From NCBI GenBank assembly GCA_905221605.1, contig CAJNDS010002341.1, positions 104,083-168,082 on the forward strand: a stretch of 64,000 nucleotides of DNA, written 5' to 3'. The notes beneath the pieces were generated by a model that worked only from the letters and a program-made list of their open reading frames with translations, was not told the DNA's origin and ran no database searches. The position numbers and the translations under genes were made by a program. Of the stretch, positions 61,801-64,000 are shown one piece after another. Source of the stretch: Symbiodinium natans (lineage: Eukaryota > Sar > Dinophyceae > Suessiales > Symbiodiniaceae). Within the stretch, counting starts at the first letter, position 1. Each line of letters begins with the position of its first letter.

Positions 61801-64000
61801 ACCAACTGCAGTGACTGCAGTACCTTCTGTGTAGTGCGTCCCAGAACAGACCCACAGAAGGACGGCATGTGACATGTTTCATCTGTCACGCGTCTCCTCA
61901 ATCTCACACTCTGGTAACTCACCAATGAGACCTTCAAGCCATCAACACTCTCTGTGCAAGCCTGCGCAGCCTTGAGGACTCAGCATGAATCAAGCTTGAC
62001 ATGAACCAGAGCACAGCAGGAAAAGGTTTTGTCTGCCACTTCTTCCAGCCTCCTTCAGGCTCGGTGTTGTTCTGTGGACACCGCCTGGGTCAGTGTCGTT
62101 GTTCAGACTTGCTTCGCCAACTGTGCACATGGCAACCAAAACACCCTGCTCAGCAGTGTTCTCACTGCGGACGAATCTGTGACTCAGGATCCAGCATGAT
62201 GCTTGCTGTGCCGTTGAAGGGGGCACGACACCTCACCTGGCCCGTGAGGGCTGACATGCTTCGCACTGTCTGGGCTGAAGTTTTTGCAAGACCCAACAGA
62301 AGCTCTCAGCATGCCAAAACGGAGAACCTCACACAGCCTCGTAGACTCGTAGACCGCCAGCAAATGAAGTTTTGAACATCGCAATACAAGCATGGATGTA
62401 CAAAATGCAAGCTCGATCAGATTCCGAGAAGTCTTGTTTTCCATTGAACCAATAGACGCCCACGCAGTGGAACAACCAGAGCTTGTGGCCTCACAACTGG
62501 TGCCGCGCTGGAATCCTCCGCAACCACTGACATCGTATTTGCAAGCCTCAGGGACAAGACGACCGTTCGAATGTGGCAACCATCTGCTTCTGCACTTAAG
62601 CTGGCGAGTAAGCTCTGCACATCCAAGCCAGGGATGGTACCTCGAAGCTGAGAGCGACCGACTCACCAGGTGAGGAAACCAGCTTGTGCACCACAACGCG
62701 TCATTCTGTAGCCACGTCACAAGGCAGCAGCTCTTTGCAGCCCTCAAGTACCACGGCCTTCAGGGCTCAGCTGGAAGGGCAAGCATCCTTGAACCCTCAA
62801 ACCCTAACTCCACGCACGGAAGAACCGACCTGGTTGCAGGTGCCTCGCTGTGTGCAGGTCCTTGGTGGTACAACACGATTCAAGGTGACTGCGGAAAACC
62901 CTAGTCAAAAAAGCTGCATGCTTAAGCTAAGCTCCTACCAAATTCTGGCGCTTTTGAGTGCAGCATGTGTGTGCGTATGTGGCTTGCTTGCTTGTGTTTG
63001 TGTGCTTGGTCGTCATAGCTGACATGGTGCGCTCGTGATGCAGTCAAGAGGCTTTGTCACAGCCTCACCGATGAAGCCAGCCGTACACTTCCAGTGGCCC
63101 CCGAGTGCCTTTCGCAAGTAACGTCAGGATGTCAGGCTATGCAGTCTGGACAGGGAATTAAGTGCTGATGCCTAGTGCCGGCATATGATCTGCGACAAGG
63201 AGACATGGTACATAGTGCGTAGTGCCTTCTCGTAGCCAGGGCTAAGCGAATCACATCGCAAAGAGCACCTCGGCGCATTGACACGTGCACCATCCACTGT
63301 TCAGATCTATGCAGGTCACCCGGCTCGGCAGACTGCAATTGGAATCGAAGAATGTCGAGGAGTCTAAGTGAGTCTGAGGATGTCTAAGGCCCACTCTTGG
63401 GTGGCCAGATACTGTTGTACATGATACCGTGCCTGTCGAGGTACCAGTCCTACGCAGGGCCAAGAAGCAGGGAGCGGGCAAGTCGAACAATGTAAAAGGC
63501 ACTGCCGCGCACTTAAGGCCCTCCAGCTTTCTTTCAGGTCCTCAGGCACGATCAGCTGCTGGTTTGGGTCCAGGTTGTTTTCTGGGCAGCTGGCCGAGGC
63601 CTGTCGATTCTTTCAATTACGGCCAAAGTACGTCGCTTCACACTGCATAGCGACATTGGCTCAAGGGCATCGCTTGCGTGTCCAAGCGCCTGCGGACCCA
63701 TCCAGGGGTCGCGGCAGCGCACGGAACAGCTCTGGCCAGGCTGGACGCTTTCACAGCCTCTCGGACCAAGACTTAGAAGGCAGTGGACTGGTTCATCTTA
63801 GACACCTGGAAAGGAACTTATCAACATGCTTAAGGGCTTTAGTTCGACTTTGCCTGGCTGCTTGAACCTTGACATGCTGAACCCGGCTGAACCTGACATC
63901 TCGTAGCGCTCGGAGTGCGGCAGCTGCAGCGGCAAGCAGGGCTGCAGCTTCAGGCCTGAGGGTACCCGAGGCCCACAGGCCCACAGAGCCTCTTCCACTG
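26856..64000 (-). CDS. Giant cysteine-rich (sushi/CCP-like) modular surface protein, 5' end beyond window
   Basis: A chain of at least 50 coding pieces in one orientation, all carrying parts of one module. The module reads: C-P-D-P-x3-P-x-G-Y, then W-x-C-x2-G-Y-x-G-x-A, then F-x-G-C-x4-P-C, then G-x-(S/T)-C-x3-C-x2-P-(F/Y)-x-G, then C-P-x2-N-x-D-P and P-x-C. The second half resembles a sushi/CCP domain. At least 19 CPxxNxDP-type signatures occur from 63594 to 27500, so the protein exceeds about 2,400 residues in this window alone. It ends in a beta-rich domain and a hydrophobic tail, and no cytosolic enzyme domain is visible, so a secreted or membrane-held adhesion or recognition role is inferred. 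Three module junctions were confirmed in frame (29870/29771, 49714/49642, 50621/50538) and one more at 58444/58294. Two or more tandem genes of the same family remain possible, because no internal start or stop was identified. Confidence 0.75.
28346..28403 (-). CDS. Exon: CPxxNxDP segment
   Basis: A 58-nt exon coding [13 protein letters not shown]. The GC donor (GAGCT|GCAAGT) and the 100-nt intron to 28245 give the in-frame junction [15 protein letters not shown]. Confidence 0.8.
29733..29771 (-). CDS. Exon: W-x-C segment
   Basis: A 39-nt exon coding [14 protein letters not shown] donor (GAAG|GCAACC). The junction with the 29870 exon, across a 98-nt intron, reads [18 protein letters not shown]. 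Confidence 0.8.
29870..29929 (-). CDS. Exon: CPDP-equivalent segment
   Basis: A 60-nt exon coding [19 protein letters not shown], acceptor AGCCCAG, donor GAAG|GTGCGC. Confidence 0.8.
30305..30410 (-). CDS. Exon: G-x-SC segment
   Basis: Codes [20 protein letters not shown] then SCTVQCAS, the start of the CCP-like half. Ends approximate. Confidence 0.6.
30505..30580 (-). CDS. Exon: F-x-GC segment
   Basis: Codes [18 protein letters not shown], closely matching [14 protein letters not shown] in the terminal exon. Ends approximate. Confidence 0.65.
30880..31000 (-). CDS. Possible exon: Cys module fragment
   Basis: Codes [20 protein letters not shown] then DAEQLDESG. Cys spacing and acidic composition fit the family, but it is not a clear match to one module part. 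Confidence 0.4.
31120..31198 (-). CDS. Exon: W-x-C segment
   Basis: Codes [20 protein letters not shown] then LPL. EWQC-x3-F-x-G is the W-x-C-x2-G-Y-x-G signature with changed residues. A TGTAG array lies immediately upstream in the intron. Confidence 0.55.
31231..31291. repeat. TGTAG pentamer array, 12 copies
   Basis: Twelve perfect tandem copies of TGTAG with no interruption, in the intron upstream of the 31198 exon. The lack of mutations suggests a young, probably length-variable array. Confidence 0.95.
31835..31911 (-). CDS. Exon: C-x3-C to CPxxN segment
   Basis: After the acceptor GTCGTCAG it codes [20 protein letters not shown] then VGNTAP, the whole second half of a module. 3' end approximate. 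Confidence 0.75.
31960..32030 (-). CDS. Possible exon: Cys segment
   Basis: Codes [17 protein letters not shown] after an ACACAG acceptor; fits the region just before the C-x3-C exon. Confidence 0.45.
32190..32305 (-). CDS. Exon: GC-x4-C segment
   Basis: Codes [20 protein letters not shown] then IECEASK, resembling the F-x-GC-x4-PC part of the module. Ends approximate. Confidence 0.5.
32878..32945 (-). CDS. Exon: W-x-C segment
   Basis: Codes [20 protein letters not shown], a nearly perfect W-x-C-x2-GYAGTA signature. Ends approximate. Confidence 0.75.
33185..33225 (-). CDS. Exon: P-P-x-C segment
   Basis: After a CGGCCAG acceptor it codes [13 protein letters not shown], matching [13 protein letters not shown] at 29929. 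Confidence 0.6.
33400..33472 (-). CDS. Exon: CPxxN segment
   Basis: Codes [20 protein letters not shown] then C. The DP of the signature is replaced by NT. Ends approximate. Confidence 0.6.
34015..34105 (-). CDS. Exon: G-x-SC-x3-C segment
   Basis: Codes [20 protein letters not shown] then PFYT, ending at [21 protein letters not shown]-x2-PFYTG matches [15 protein letters not shown]. Confidence 0.8.
34358..34410. repeat. Perfect 16-bp inverted repeat (stem-loop)
   Basis: AGGCACTCGAGAGGGG at 34358-34373 is the exact reverse complement of CCCCTCTCGAGTGCCT at 34395-34410, with a 21-nt loop. It stands directly after a TC-rich array. Confidence 0.85.
35081..35280. repeat. TTCC and TTCTTTCC arrays followed by GC hairpin repeat copy 3
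   Basis: Ten or so TTCC units, then about twelve TTCTTTCC octamers, then CTGCGCACTTGGTCCGCGAA and CCGCCCCGAAGGGCGG, the same array-plus-hairpin order as at 13.97 and 22.59 kb. Confidence 0.8.
36095..36167 (-). CDS. Exon: CPDP segment
   Basis: After an ATCCAG acceptor it codes [30 protein letters not shown] matches [10 protein letters not shown] in the terminal exon. Confidence 0.7.
36450..36575 (-). CDS. Exon: CPxxNxD segment
   Basis: Codes [20 protein letters not shown] then [18 protein letters not shown] matches the [12 protein letters not shown] signature. Confidence 0.75.
36626..36722 (-). CDS. Exon: G-x-SC-x3-C segment
   Basis: Codes [20 protein letters not shown] then [14 protein letters not shown]-x2-PYTG is the CCP-like core, expected just before the 36575 exon. 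Confidence 0.75.
37040..37129 (-). CDS. Possible exon: Cys segment
   Basis: Codes [20 protein letters not shown] then AC. The C-x6-PC spacing is close to the GC-x4-PC part. Weak. Confidence 0.3.
37360..37520. repeat. TCT and CT microsatellites with GC hairpin repeat
   Basis: A TTC tract (37378-37391), GAAGGGCGCCCCCCGCGCAC nearby, and a CT tract (37492-37518). The GC block resembles the other microsatellite-linked hairpins but lacks the GCACTTGG head. Confidence 0.5.
37708..37788 (-). CDS. Exon: CPxxNxDP segment
   Basis: Begins [20 protein letters not shown] then CSV after a CGACAG acceptor. CP-x2-NSDP...PPSC is the complete end of a module. Confidence 0.85.
   Translation of the reverse strand, partial: ASCPSVNSDPYFLPTLMPPSCSVEAL
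37868..37985 (-). CDS. Exon: G-x-SC-x3-C segment
   Basis: Codes [20 protein letters not shown] then CKFPYTGTP, a close match to the CCP-like core and in the right order before 37788. Ends approximate. Confidence 0.8.
37984..38027. repeat. CCTGTATATC short tandem repeat
   Basis: Four imperfect copies of a 10-12-nt unit (CCTGTATATC/CCTGTATGTC). Confidence 0.8.
38199..38276 (-). CDS. Exon: GC segment with GC donor
   Basis: Codes [19 protein letters not shown], ending at AAG|GCAAGG. The exon edge falls on a codon boundary. KLTGC is the F-x-GC signature. Confidence 0.65.
38950..39033 (-). CDS. Exon: CPDP segment
   Basis: Codes [20 protein letters not shown] after a TTCGAG acceptor. CPDP-x3-P-x-G is the module start. 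An AC microsatellite (39039-39056) lies just upstream. Confidence 0.75.
39312..39352 (-). CDS. Exon: NTDP segment
   Basis: After a CGCCCAG acceptor it codes [13 protein letters not shown], nearly identical to the NTDPNRPA signature of the terminal exon. Confidence 0.8.
39380..40700. other. No clear module exon
   Basis: Minus-strand frames look intron-like. A poly-G run is at 39457-39466. A possible fragment at about 40470-40540 is too weak to call. Confidence 0.4.
40724..40798 (-). CDS. Exon: W-x-C segment
   Basis: A 75-nt exon coding [20 protein letters not shown] then LGGI, acceptor TTTGTGAG, donor [22 protein letters not shown] is a perfect module signature. Confidence 0.85.
41200..41260 (-). 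CDS. Exon: TDP segment
   Basis: Codes [18 protein letters not shown] after a CACAGCAG acceptor, the end of a module. Confidence 0.65.
41473..41526 (-). CDS. Exon: CPDP segment
   Basis: Codes [18 protein letters not shown] after a TCGGAAG acceptor. CPDP-x2-PPAGY is a perfect module start. Confidence 0.85.
41775..41838 (-). CDS. Exon: C-x3-N segment
   Basis: Codes [20 protein letters not shown] after a GTGTCAG acceptor. ATCAADN replaces the CPADN signature. Confidence 0.75.
41947..42041 (-). CDS. Exon: G-x-TC-x3-C segment
   Basis: Codes [20 protein letters not shown] then [24 protein letters not shown] matches the CCP-like core. A likely GC donor follows. Confidence 0.8.
42140..42210 (-). 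CDS. Possible exon: GC-x-C segment
   Basis: Codes [20 protein letters not shown]. The C spacing fits the F-x-GC-x4-PC part loosely. Confidence 0.4.
42445..42541 (-). CDS. Exon: Cys segment
   Basis: Codes [20 protein letters not shown] then GCEEL after a TGAATAG acceptor; Cys-rich and in phase with the family. Confidence 0.6.
42660..42715 (-). CDS. Exon: W-x-C segment
   Basis: Codes [19 protein letters not shown], matching W-x-C-x2-GY-x2-A. Confidence 0.7.
42897..42969 (-). CDS. Exon: P-x-C segment
   Basis: Codes [20 protein letters not shown] then C, matching LPDC...C at the module border. A TTGGAAG acceptor lies upstream. Confidence 0.65.
43121..43284 (-). CDS. Exon: CCP-like second half
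   Basis: Codes [20 protein letters not shown] then [20 protein letters not shown] and [14 protein letters not shown]...QCPIDNN covers the core to the CPxxN signature, with DP lost. Confidence 0.75.
43432..44410. repeat. Pyrimidine tract switching to purine tract (mirror/inverted structure)
   Basis: 43432-43800 is TC-rich (TCTC, TCACTCAC). 43801-43995 is about 25 copies of GAGAGAT. 43996-44410 is GA/GAAA-rich. The left half is thus complementary in composition to the right and could fold into a long imperfect hairpin. A GC block near 44158-44175 (GGGGCCCTTAAGTGCGCAG) is, in reverse complement, like the CTGCGCACTT head of the dispersed GC hairpin repeat. Confidence 0.9.
44410..44800. repeat. 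Minisatellite around AAGCAAAACCCGGAATCAGG
   Basis: About six to seven imperfect copies of a unit containing GATAAGCAAAACCCGGAATC, AGGAACAC, a TTGTAGG-like word and a CACCATTCACC-poly-C spacer. A C run sits at 44470-44488. Confidence 0.85.
44805..45175. repeat. Long tandem repeat with unit of about 75-130 bp
   Basis: Four imperfect copies (about 44812, 44893, 45025, 45115) of a unit containing CGACGACAGTCACAAGGATG, GCGCCGCCCAGGTGCCTC and TCCTCGTGACTGTCTGCAC. GACAGTCAC and GTGACTGTC within the unit are inverted, so each unit can form a hairpin. Confidence 0.8.
45595..45670 (-). CDS. Possible exon: GC-x4-PC segment
   Basis: Codes [20 protein letters not shown], a good match to [14 protein letters not shown]. 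Splice sites not resolved. A 17-bp tandem duplication (CCTAGGATGTGCGTTGT) lies just 3' at about 45556-45586. Confidence 0.55.
45990..46155 (-). CDS. Exon: CPDP to W-x-C segment
   Basis: After a GCGCAG acceptor it codes [20 protein letters not shown], a charged insert ([12 protein letters not shown]) and [17 protein letters not shown] before a GT donor. The first half of a module in one exon, with a longer insert than usual. Confidence 0.9.
46235..46325 (-). CDS. Exon: C-x3-N segment
   Basis: Codes [29 protein letters not shown] replaces ATCPADNTD. Ends approximate. Confidence 0.7.
46400..46581 (-). CDS. Exon: PC to G-x-SC-x3-C segment
   Basis: A 182-nt exon coding [28 protein letters not shown] and [20 protein letters not shown], acceptor TCTCAG, GC donor (CCTAG|GCAGCG). 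This is the central part of a module in one piece. Confidence 0.9.
47060..47113 (-). CDS. Exon: W-x-C segment
   Basis: Codes [16 protein letters not shown] after a GTGTCAG acceptor, a clear W-x-C-x2-GF-x-G signature. Confidence 0.75.
47195..47290 (-). CDS. Exon: Cys segment with DPTDRNG
   Basis: Codes [20 protein letters not shown] then YAKA. Looks like a changed CPxxNxDP region. Confidence 0.5.
47345..47600 (-). CDS. Exons: VSC-x2-P and PxC segments
   Basis: About 47525-47597 codes [20 protein letters not shown] then C after a CTCAAG acceptor. About 47345-47460 codes [20 protein letters not shown] then PQC. Together they cover the second half of a module, with the CPxxN signature not found between them. 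Confidence 0.5.
47680..48860. other. No module exon; AT-richer insert at about 48230-48650
   Basis: A GT microsatellite is at 47849-47860. From about 48230 to 48650 base composition is AT-richer and a minus-strand frame (48327-48602) stays open without cysteines, unlike the surrounding family. It may be an inserted element, but no terminal repeats were seen. Confidence 0.4.
48875..48952 (-). CDS. Exon: GC-x4-PC segment
   Basis: Codes [20 protein letters not shown] then PAAQ after an ATTTGAG acceptor. ALSGC-x4-PC-x-LP matches FTGC-x4-PC-x-AP. Confidence 0.75.
49160..49261 (-). CDS. Exon: Y-x2-C segment
   Basis: Codes [20 protein letters not shown] then GSAVADPC after a GCGCTAG acceptor. SYVC-x2-WFGSA stands for the W-x-C-x2-GY-x-G-x-A signature. 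3' end approximate. Confidence 0.75.
49434..49642 (-). CDS. Exon(s): CPxxNxDP and following segment
   Basis: Starts [20 protein letters not shown] after a CCTGAG acceptor. Joined to the 49714 exon it reads [20 protein letters not shown] in frame. Lower down a different frame reads [16 protein letters not shown] then CELRC, so a second exon or a frameshift is needed below about 49550; I could not place it. Confidence 0.7.
49714..49767 (-). CDS. Exon: G-x-NC-x3-C segment
   Basis: A 54-nt exon coding [17 protein letters not shown], acceptor CTGCCAG, GC donor (GAG|GCCAGG). The 71-nt intron to 49642 preserves frame. Confidence 0.85.
50065..50182 (-). CDS. Exon: GC-x5-C segment
   Basis: Codes [20 protein letters not shown] then TLDQPKAQ after a GATCGAG acceptor. 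DLTGC...C-x-PP is the F-x-GC-x4-PC part. Confidence 0.7.
50430..50538 (-). CDS. Exon: W-x-C segment
   Basis: Codes [20 protein letters not shown] then [12 protein letters not shown] after a CCGAAG acceptor. Joined to 50621 it reads [20 protein letters not shown] in frame across an 82-nt intron. Confidence 0.9.
50621..50662 (-). CDS. Exon: CPxP segment with GC donor
   Basis: A 42-nt exon, exactly 14 codons: [14 protein letters not shown]. Acceptor GCAAAG, GC donor (AAG|GCTCTC). Confidence 0.9.
50890..50983 (-). CDS. Exon: NTDP segment
   Basis: Starts [17 protein letters not shown] after a GTGCTCAG acceptor. The frame is also open upstream to 51922 through what should be intron. Confidence 0.8.
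51815..52055 (-). CDS. Exons: Cys segments around VSCRAPF
   Basis: About 51945-52055 codes [20 protein letters not shown]. About 51815-51893 codes [20 protein letters not shown] after a CAACAG acceptor; [10 protein letters not shown] is the C-x2-P-(F/Y)-x-G signature. The gap 51010-51810 holds a CGGGACTCTC-rich repeat (about 51180-51260) and no module. Confidence 0.65.
52200..52308 (-). CDS. Exon: GC-x4-C segment
   Basis: Codes [20 protein letters not shown] then TCRC after a CTCTCAG acceptor. [11 protein letters not shown] matches [11 protein letters not shown]. Confidence 0.8.
52763..52826 (-). CDS. Exon: CPDP segment
   Basis: Codes [20 protein letters not shown] then VR. CPDP-x3-(T)LGY is a module start. 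Acceptor CTTTCAG. Confidence 0.8.
53640..53745 (-). CDS. Possible exon: Cys fragment
   Basis: Codes [20 protein letters not shown], then DAPASACPT. Coding-like, no precise module match. Confidence 0.3.
53935..53992 (-). CDS. Exon: Cys segment
   Basis: Codes [20 protein letters not shown] after a CGAACAG acceptor. C-x5-GC spacing fits the family. Confidence 0.5.
54030..54120 (-). CDS. Exon: W-x-C segment
   Basis: Codes [20 protein letters not shown] then SC after a CTGTAG acceptor. [10 protein letters not shown] is a perfect signature. Confidence 0.85.
54350..54516 (-). CDS. Exon: C-x-CPDD segment
   Basis: A 167-nt exon coding [25 protein letters not shown] and ATIQ, acceptor CAACAG, donor ATCCAG|GTTAGC. 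CPDD stands for CPDP. Confidence 0.8.
54545..54615 (-). CDS. Exon: NNTD segment
   Basis: Codes [20 protein letters not shown] then C, matching the NTDP signature and module end. Ends approximate. Confidence 0.65.
54815..54917 (-). CDS. Exon: G-x-EC-x3-C segment
   Basis: Codes [20 protein letters not shown] then [19 protein letters not shown] is the CCP-like core. Confidence 0.85.
55150..55240 (-). CDS. Exon: xPDP to C segment
   Basis: Codes [20 protein letters not shown] then [17 protein letters not shown] shortens the CPDP...G-Y-x-W spacing and the first Cys is replaced by Phe. Ends approximate. Confidence 0.6.
55755..55850 (-). CDS. Possible exon: GC segment
   Basis: Codes [19 protein letters not shown]-x4-GC is loosely like the F-x-GC part. 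An ATG microsatellite (55602-55620) lies 3'. Confidence 0.35.
55985..56139 (-). CDS. Exon: CCP-like second half, divergent
   Basis: After a GTCGCAG acceptor it codes [33 protein letters not shown] and [15 protein letters not shown] in one phase. Cys spacing fits the core, though G-x-SC is replaced by MHAEC. Confidence 0.7.
56390..56467 (-). CDS. Exon: P-x-C / DLPxxLPEGY segment
   Basis: Codes [20 protein letters not shown] then EM after a GGCGCAG acceptor. PPTC-x-IPDCDLP-x2-LPEGY is the end of one module and the start of the next. Confidence 0.85.
56570..56642 (-). CDS. Exon: CPxxNxDP segment
   Basis: Codes [20 protein letters not shown] after a GCTGAAG acceptor, directly before the 56467 exon in order. 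A perfect CPVGNVDP signature. Confidence 0.85.
57230..57316 (-). CDS. Possible exon: GC segment
   Basis: Codes [20 protein letters not shown]. Coding-like with family-like Cys spacing; no splice evidence. The region 56700-57220 gave no module. Confidence 0.35.
57735..57845 (-). CDS. Exon: W-x-C segment
   Basis: Codes [20 protein letters not shown] then [21 protein letters not shown] is a perfect signature. An overlapping frame ([13 protein letters not shown]) is also coding-like and may belong to the adjoining exon. Confidence 0.8.
57925..57995 (-). CDS. Possible exon: C...PPPG segment
   Basis: Codes [20 protein letters not shown], plausible as the C-x-DP...PPG start preceding the 57845 exon. 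Confidence 0.5.
58201..58294 (-). CDS. Exon: CPxxN segment
   Basis: Starts [20 protein letters not shown] after a GCGAAG acceptor and ends at TGGGCG|GTAGCA. Joined to 58444 across a 149-nt intron it reads [20 protein letters not shown] in frame. Confidence 0.85.
58444..58575 (-). CDS. Exon: G-x-SC-x3-C segment
   Basis: Codes [20 protein letters not shown] then [21 protein letters not shown] is the CCP-like core. Donor GGAAG|GTGGAA. Confidence 0.9.
58890..59091 (-). CDS. Exon: W-x-C to GC segment
   Basis: Codes [39 protein letters not shown] and [10 protein letters not shown] after a CACCAG acceptor. The W-x-C-x2-GF and F-SGC landmarks are in correct order, spanning most of a module's first half. 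Confidence 0.8.
59205..59345 (-). CDS. Possible exon
   Basis: Codes [20 protein letters not shown] then [10 protein letters not shown]. Hydrophilic, coding-like; no motif. Confidence 0.3.
59631..59691 (-). CDS. Exon: CPxxxPPPGY segment
   Basis: Codes [20 protein letters not shown] between CTTCTGAG and TAC|GTGCGG. A perfect PPDC...CP-x3-PPPGY module start. Confidence 0.9.
60000..60150 (-). CDS. Exon: W-x-CPxxNxN segment
   Basis: Codes [20 protein letters not shown] then TRDTC. CPSTNTN resembles CPADNTD. Ends approximate. Confidence 0.55.
60245..60480 (-). CDS. Exons: G-x-SC and C-x2-PPY segments
   Basis: About 60340-60475 codes [18 protein letters not shown]. About 60255-60310 codes [19 protein letters not shown] and CQVICKPPY are the two halves of the CCP-like core, apparently split by an intron. 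Confidence 0.6.
61240..61338 (-). CDS. Exon: GC-x3-PW segment
   Basis: Codes [20 protein letters not shown] then [14 protein letters not shown] stands for [11 protein letters not shown] with the last Cys changed. Acceptor GTTTCAG. Confidence 0.6.
61441..61524 (-). CDS. Exon: GHA segment
   Basis: Codes [20 protein letters not shown] then EPELKQAG, matching [14 protein letters not shown] of the terminal exon. Acceptor GTTGCAG. Confidence 0.7.
61586..61650 (-). CDS. Exon: W-x-C segment
   Basis: Codes [20 protein letters not shown] after a TTCAAG acceptor, a perfect W-x-C-x2-GYTG-x signature. Confidence 0.85.
61740..61805 (-). CDS. Exon: C-x-DPxxxPPxY segment
   Basis: Codes [20 protein letters not shown] after a CTGCAG acceptor. 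[11 protein letters not shown] is a CPDP-x3-P-x-GY module start. Confidence 0.85.
62040..62108 (-). CDS. Exon: NDTDP segment
   Basis: Codes [20 protein letters not shown] after a GGCGAAG acceptor, the NTDP signature with following linker. Confidence 0.75.
62184..62236 (-). CDS. Exon: C-x2-PF-x-G segment
   Basis: Codes [18 protein letters not shown] after a GGCCAG acceptor, matching [10 protein letters not shown] elsewhere. Confidence 0.8.
62475..62549 (-). CDS. Exon: C...G-x-SC segment
   Basis: Codes [20 protein letters not shown] after a CCTGAG acceptor, in the right place before VRCRAPFNG. Confidence 0.75.
63030..63112 (-). CDS. Exon: W-x-C segment
   Basis: Codes [20 protein letters not shown] then LDC after a GCGAAAG acceptor; a perfect W-x-C-x2-GF-x-G-x-A signature. 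Confidence 0.85.
63255..63365 (-). CDS. Exon: Cys-rich segment
   Basis: Codes [20 protein letters not shown] then WCTCQC. Five cysteines in 20 residues, a denser pattern than the standard module; it falls between NLDP (63594) and W-x-C (63112). Confidence 0.65.
63530..63594 (-). CDS. Exon: CPxxNxDP segment
   Basis: Codes [19 protein letters not shown] after a TCGGCCAG acceptor, the most upstream CPxxNxDP copy seen. Confidence 0.85.
63690..63757 (-). CDS. Exon: G-x-SC-x3-C segment with GC donor
   Basis: A 68-nt exon coding [20 protein letters not shown] then PQ, acceptor CGAGAG, GC donor (GCAG|GCGCTT). PGQSCSVRC is the CCP-like core. Confidence 0.85.
63800..64000. other. No module recognised at right edge
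   Basis: A minus-strand frame rich in Ala ([18 protein letters not shown]) is open here but carries no module landmark. The gene's upstream exons should lie beyond the window. Confidence 0.4.

Overview
The window looks like nuclear DNA of a dinoflagellate, most plausibly a Symbiodiniaceae-like species. This is inferred from layout; no species-level match was possible. Every gene I can recognise lies on the minus strand. The genes are broken into many short exons (often 50-180 nt) separated by introns of roughly 60-600 nt. Many introns that can be placed by reading frame use a GC donor instead of GT. The rest is full of microsatellites, poly-G/poly-C runs and hairpin repeats. I saw no prokaryotic operon, tRNA, rRNA, CRISPR array or intact spliced-leader sequence.

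Reading right to left (5' to 3' of the genes): (1) 26856 to beyond 64000 holds what appears to be one giant gene, its 5' end outside the window. It encodes a secreted or cell-surface protein built from at least 19 copies of a cysteine-rich, sushi/CCP-like module of about 125 residues. The protein ends in a beta-rich domain and a hydrophobic C-terminal segment at 26856. (2) 15162 to about 25328 is a pentatricopeptide-repeat (PPR) gene with at least 20 recognisable exon pieces and an N-terminal hydrophobic segment, probably an organelle RNA-binding protein. Its introns hold a small MITE-like element and a 1.7-kb block of unusual AT-rich satellite. (3) About 10.6-13.4 kb contains coding-like fragments of one or two unknown genes. 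(4) About 7.6-10.2 kb is a Deg7/Nma111-like (HtrA-family) serine protease with an intact His-Asp-Ser triad and a PDZ domain. (5) 1-3182 is a WD40-repeat protein with an N-terminal ubiquitin-like segment, its 3' end running off the left edge.

On the plus strand, one decayed PDZ/HtrA fragment (about 5450-5680) stands out as a likely pseudogene. A short AT-rich open frame near 13.5 kb differs in base and codon use from everything around it. The long gene-free stretches are occupied by simple repeats, which are described individually.

The genes do not form an obvious pathway. Their shared strand fits the unidirectional gene arrays known in dinoflag­ellates. Exon ends given to the base were set by AG acceptors, GT/GC donors and frame continuity; those called approximate were set only by where the protein similarity stops.
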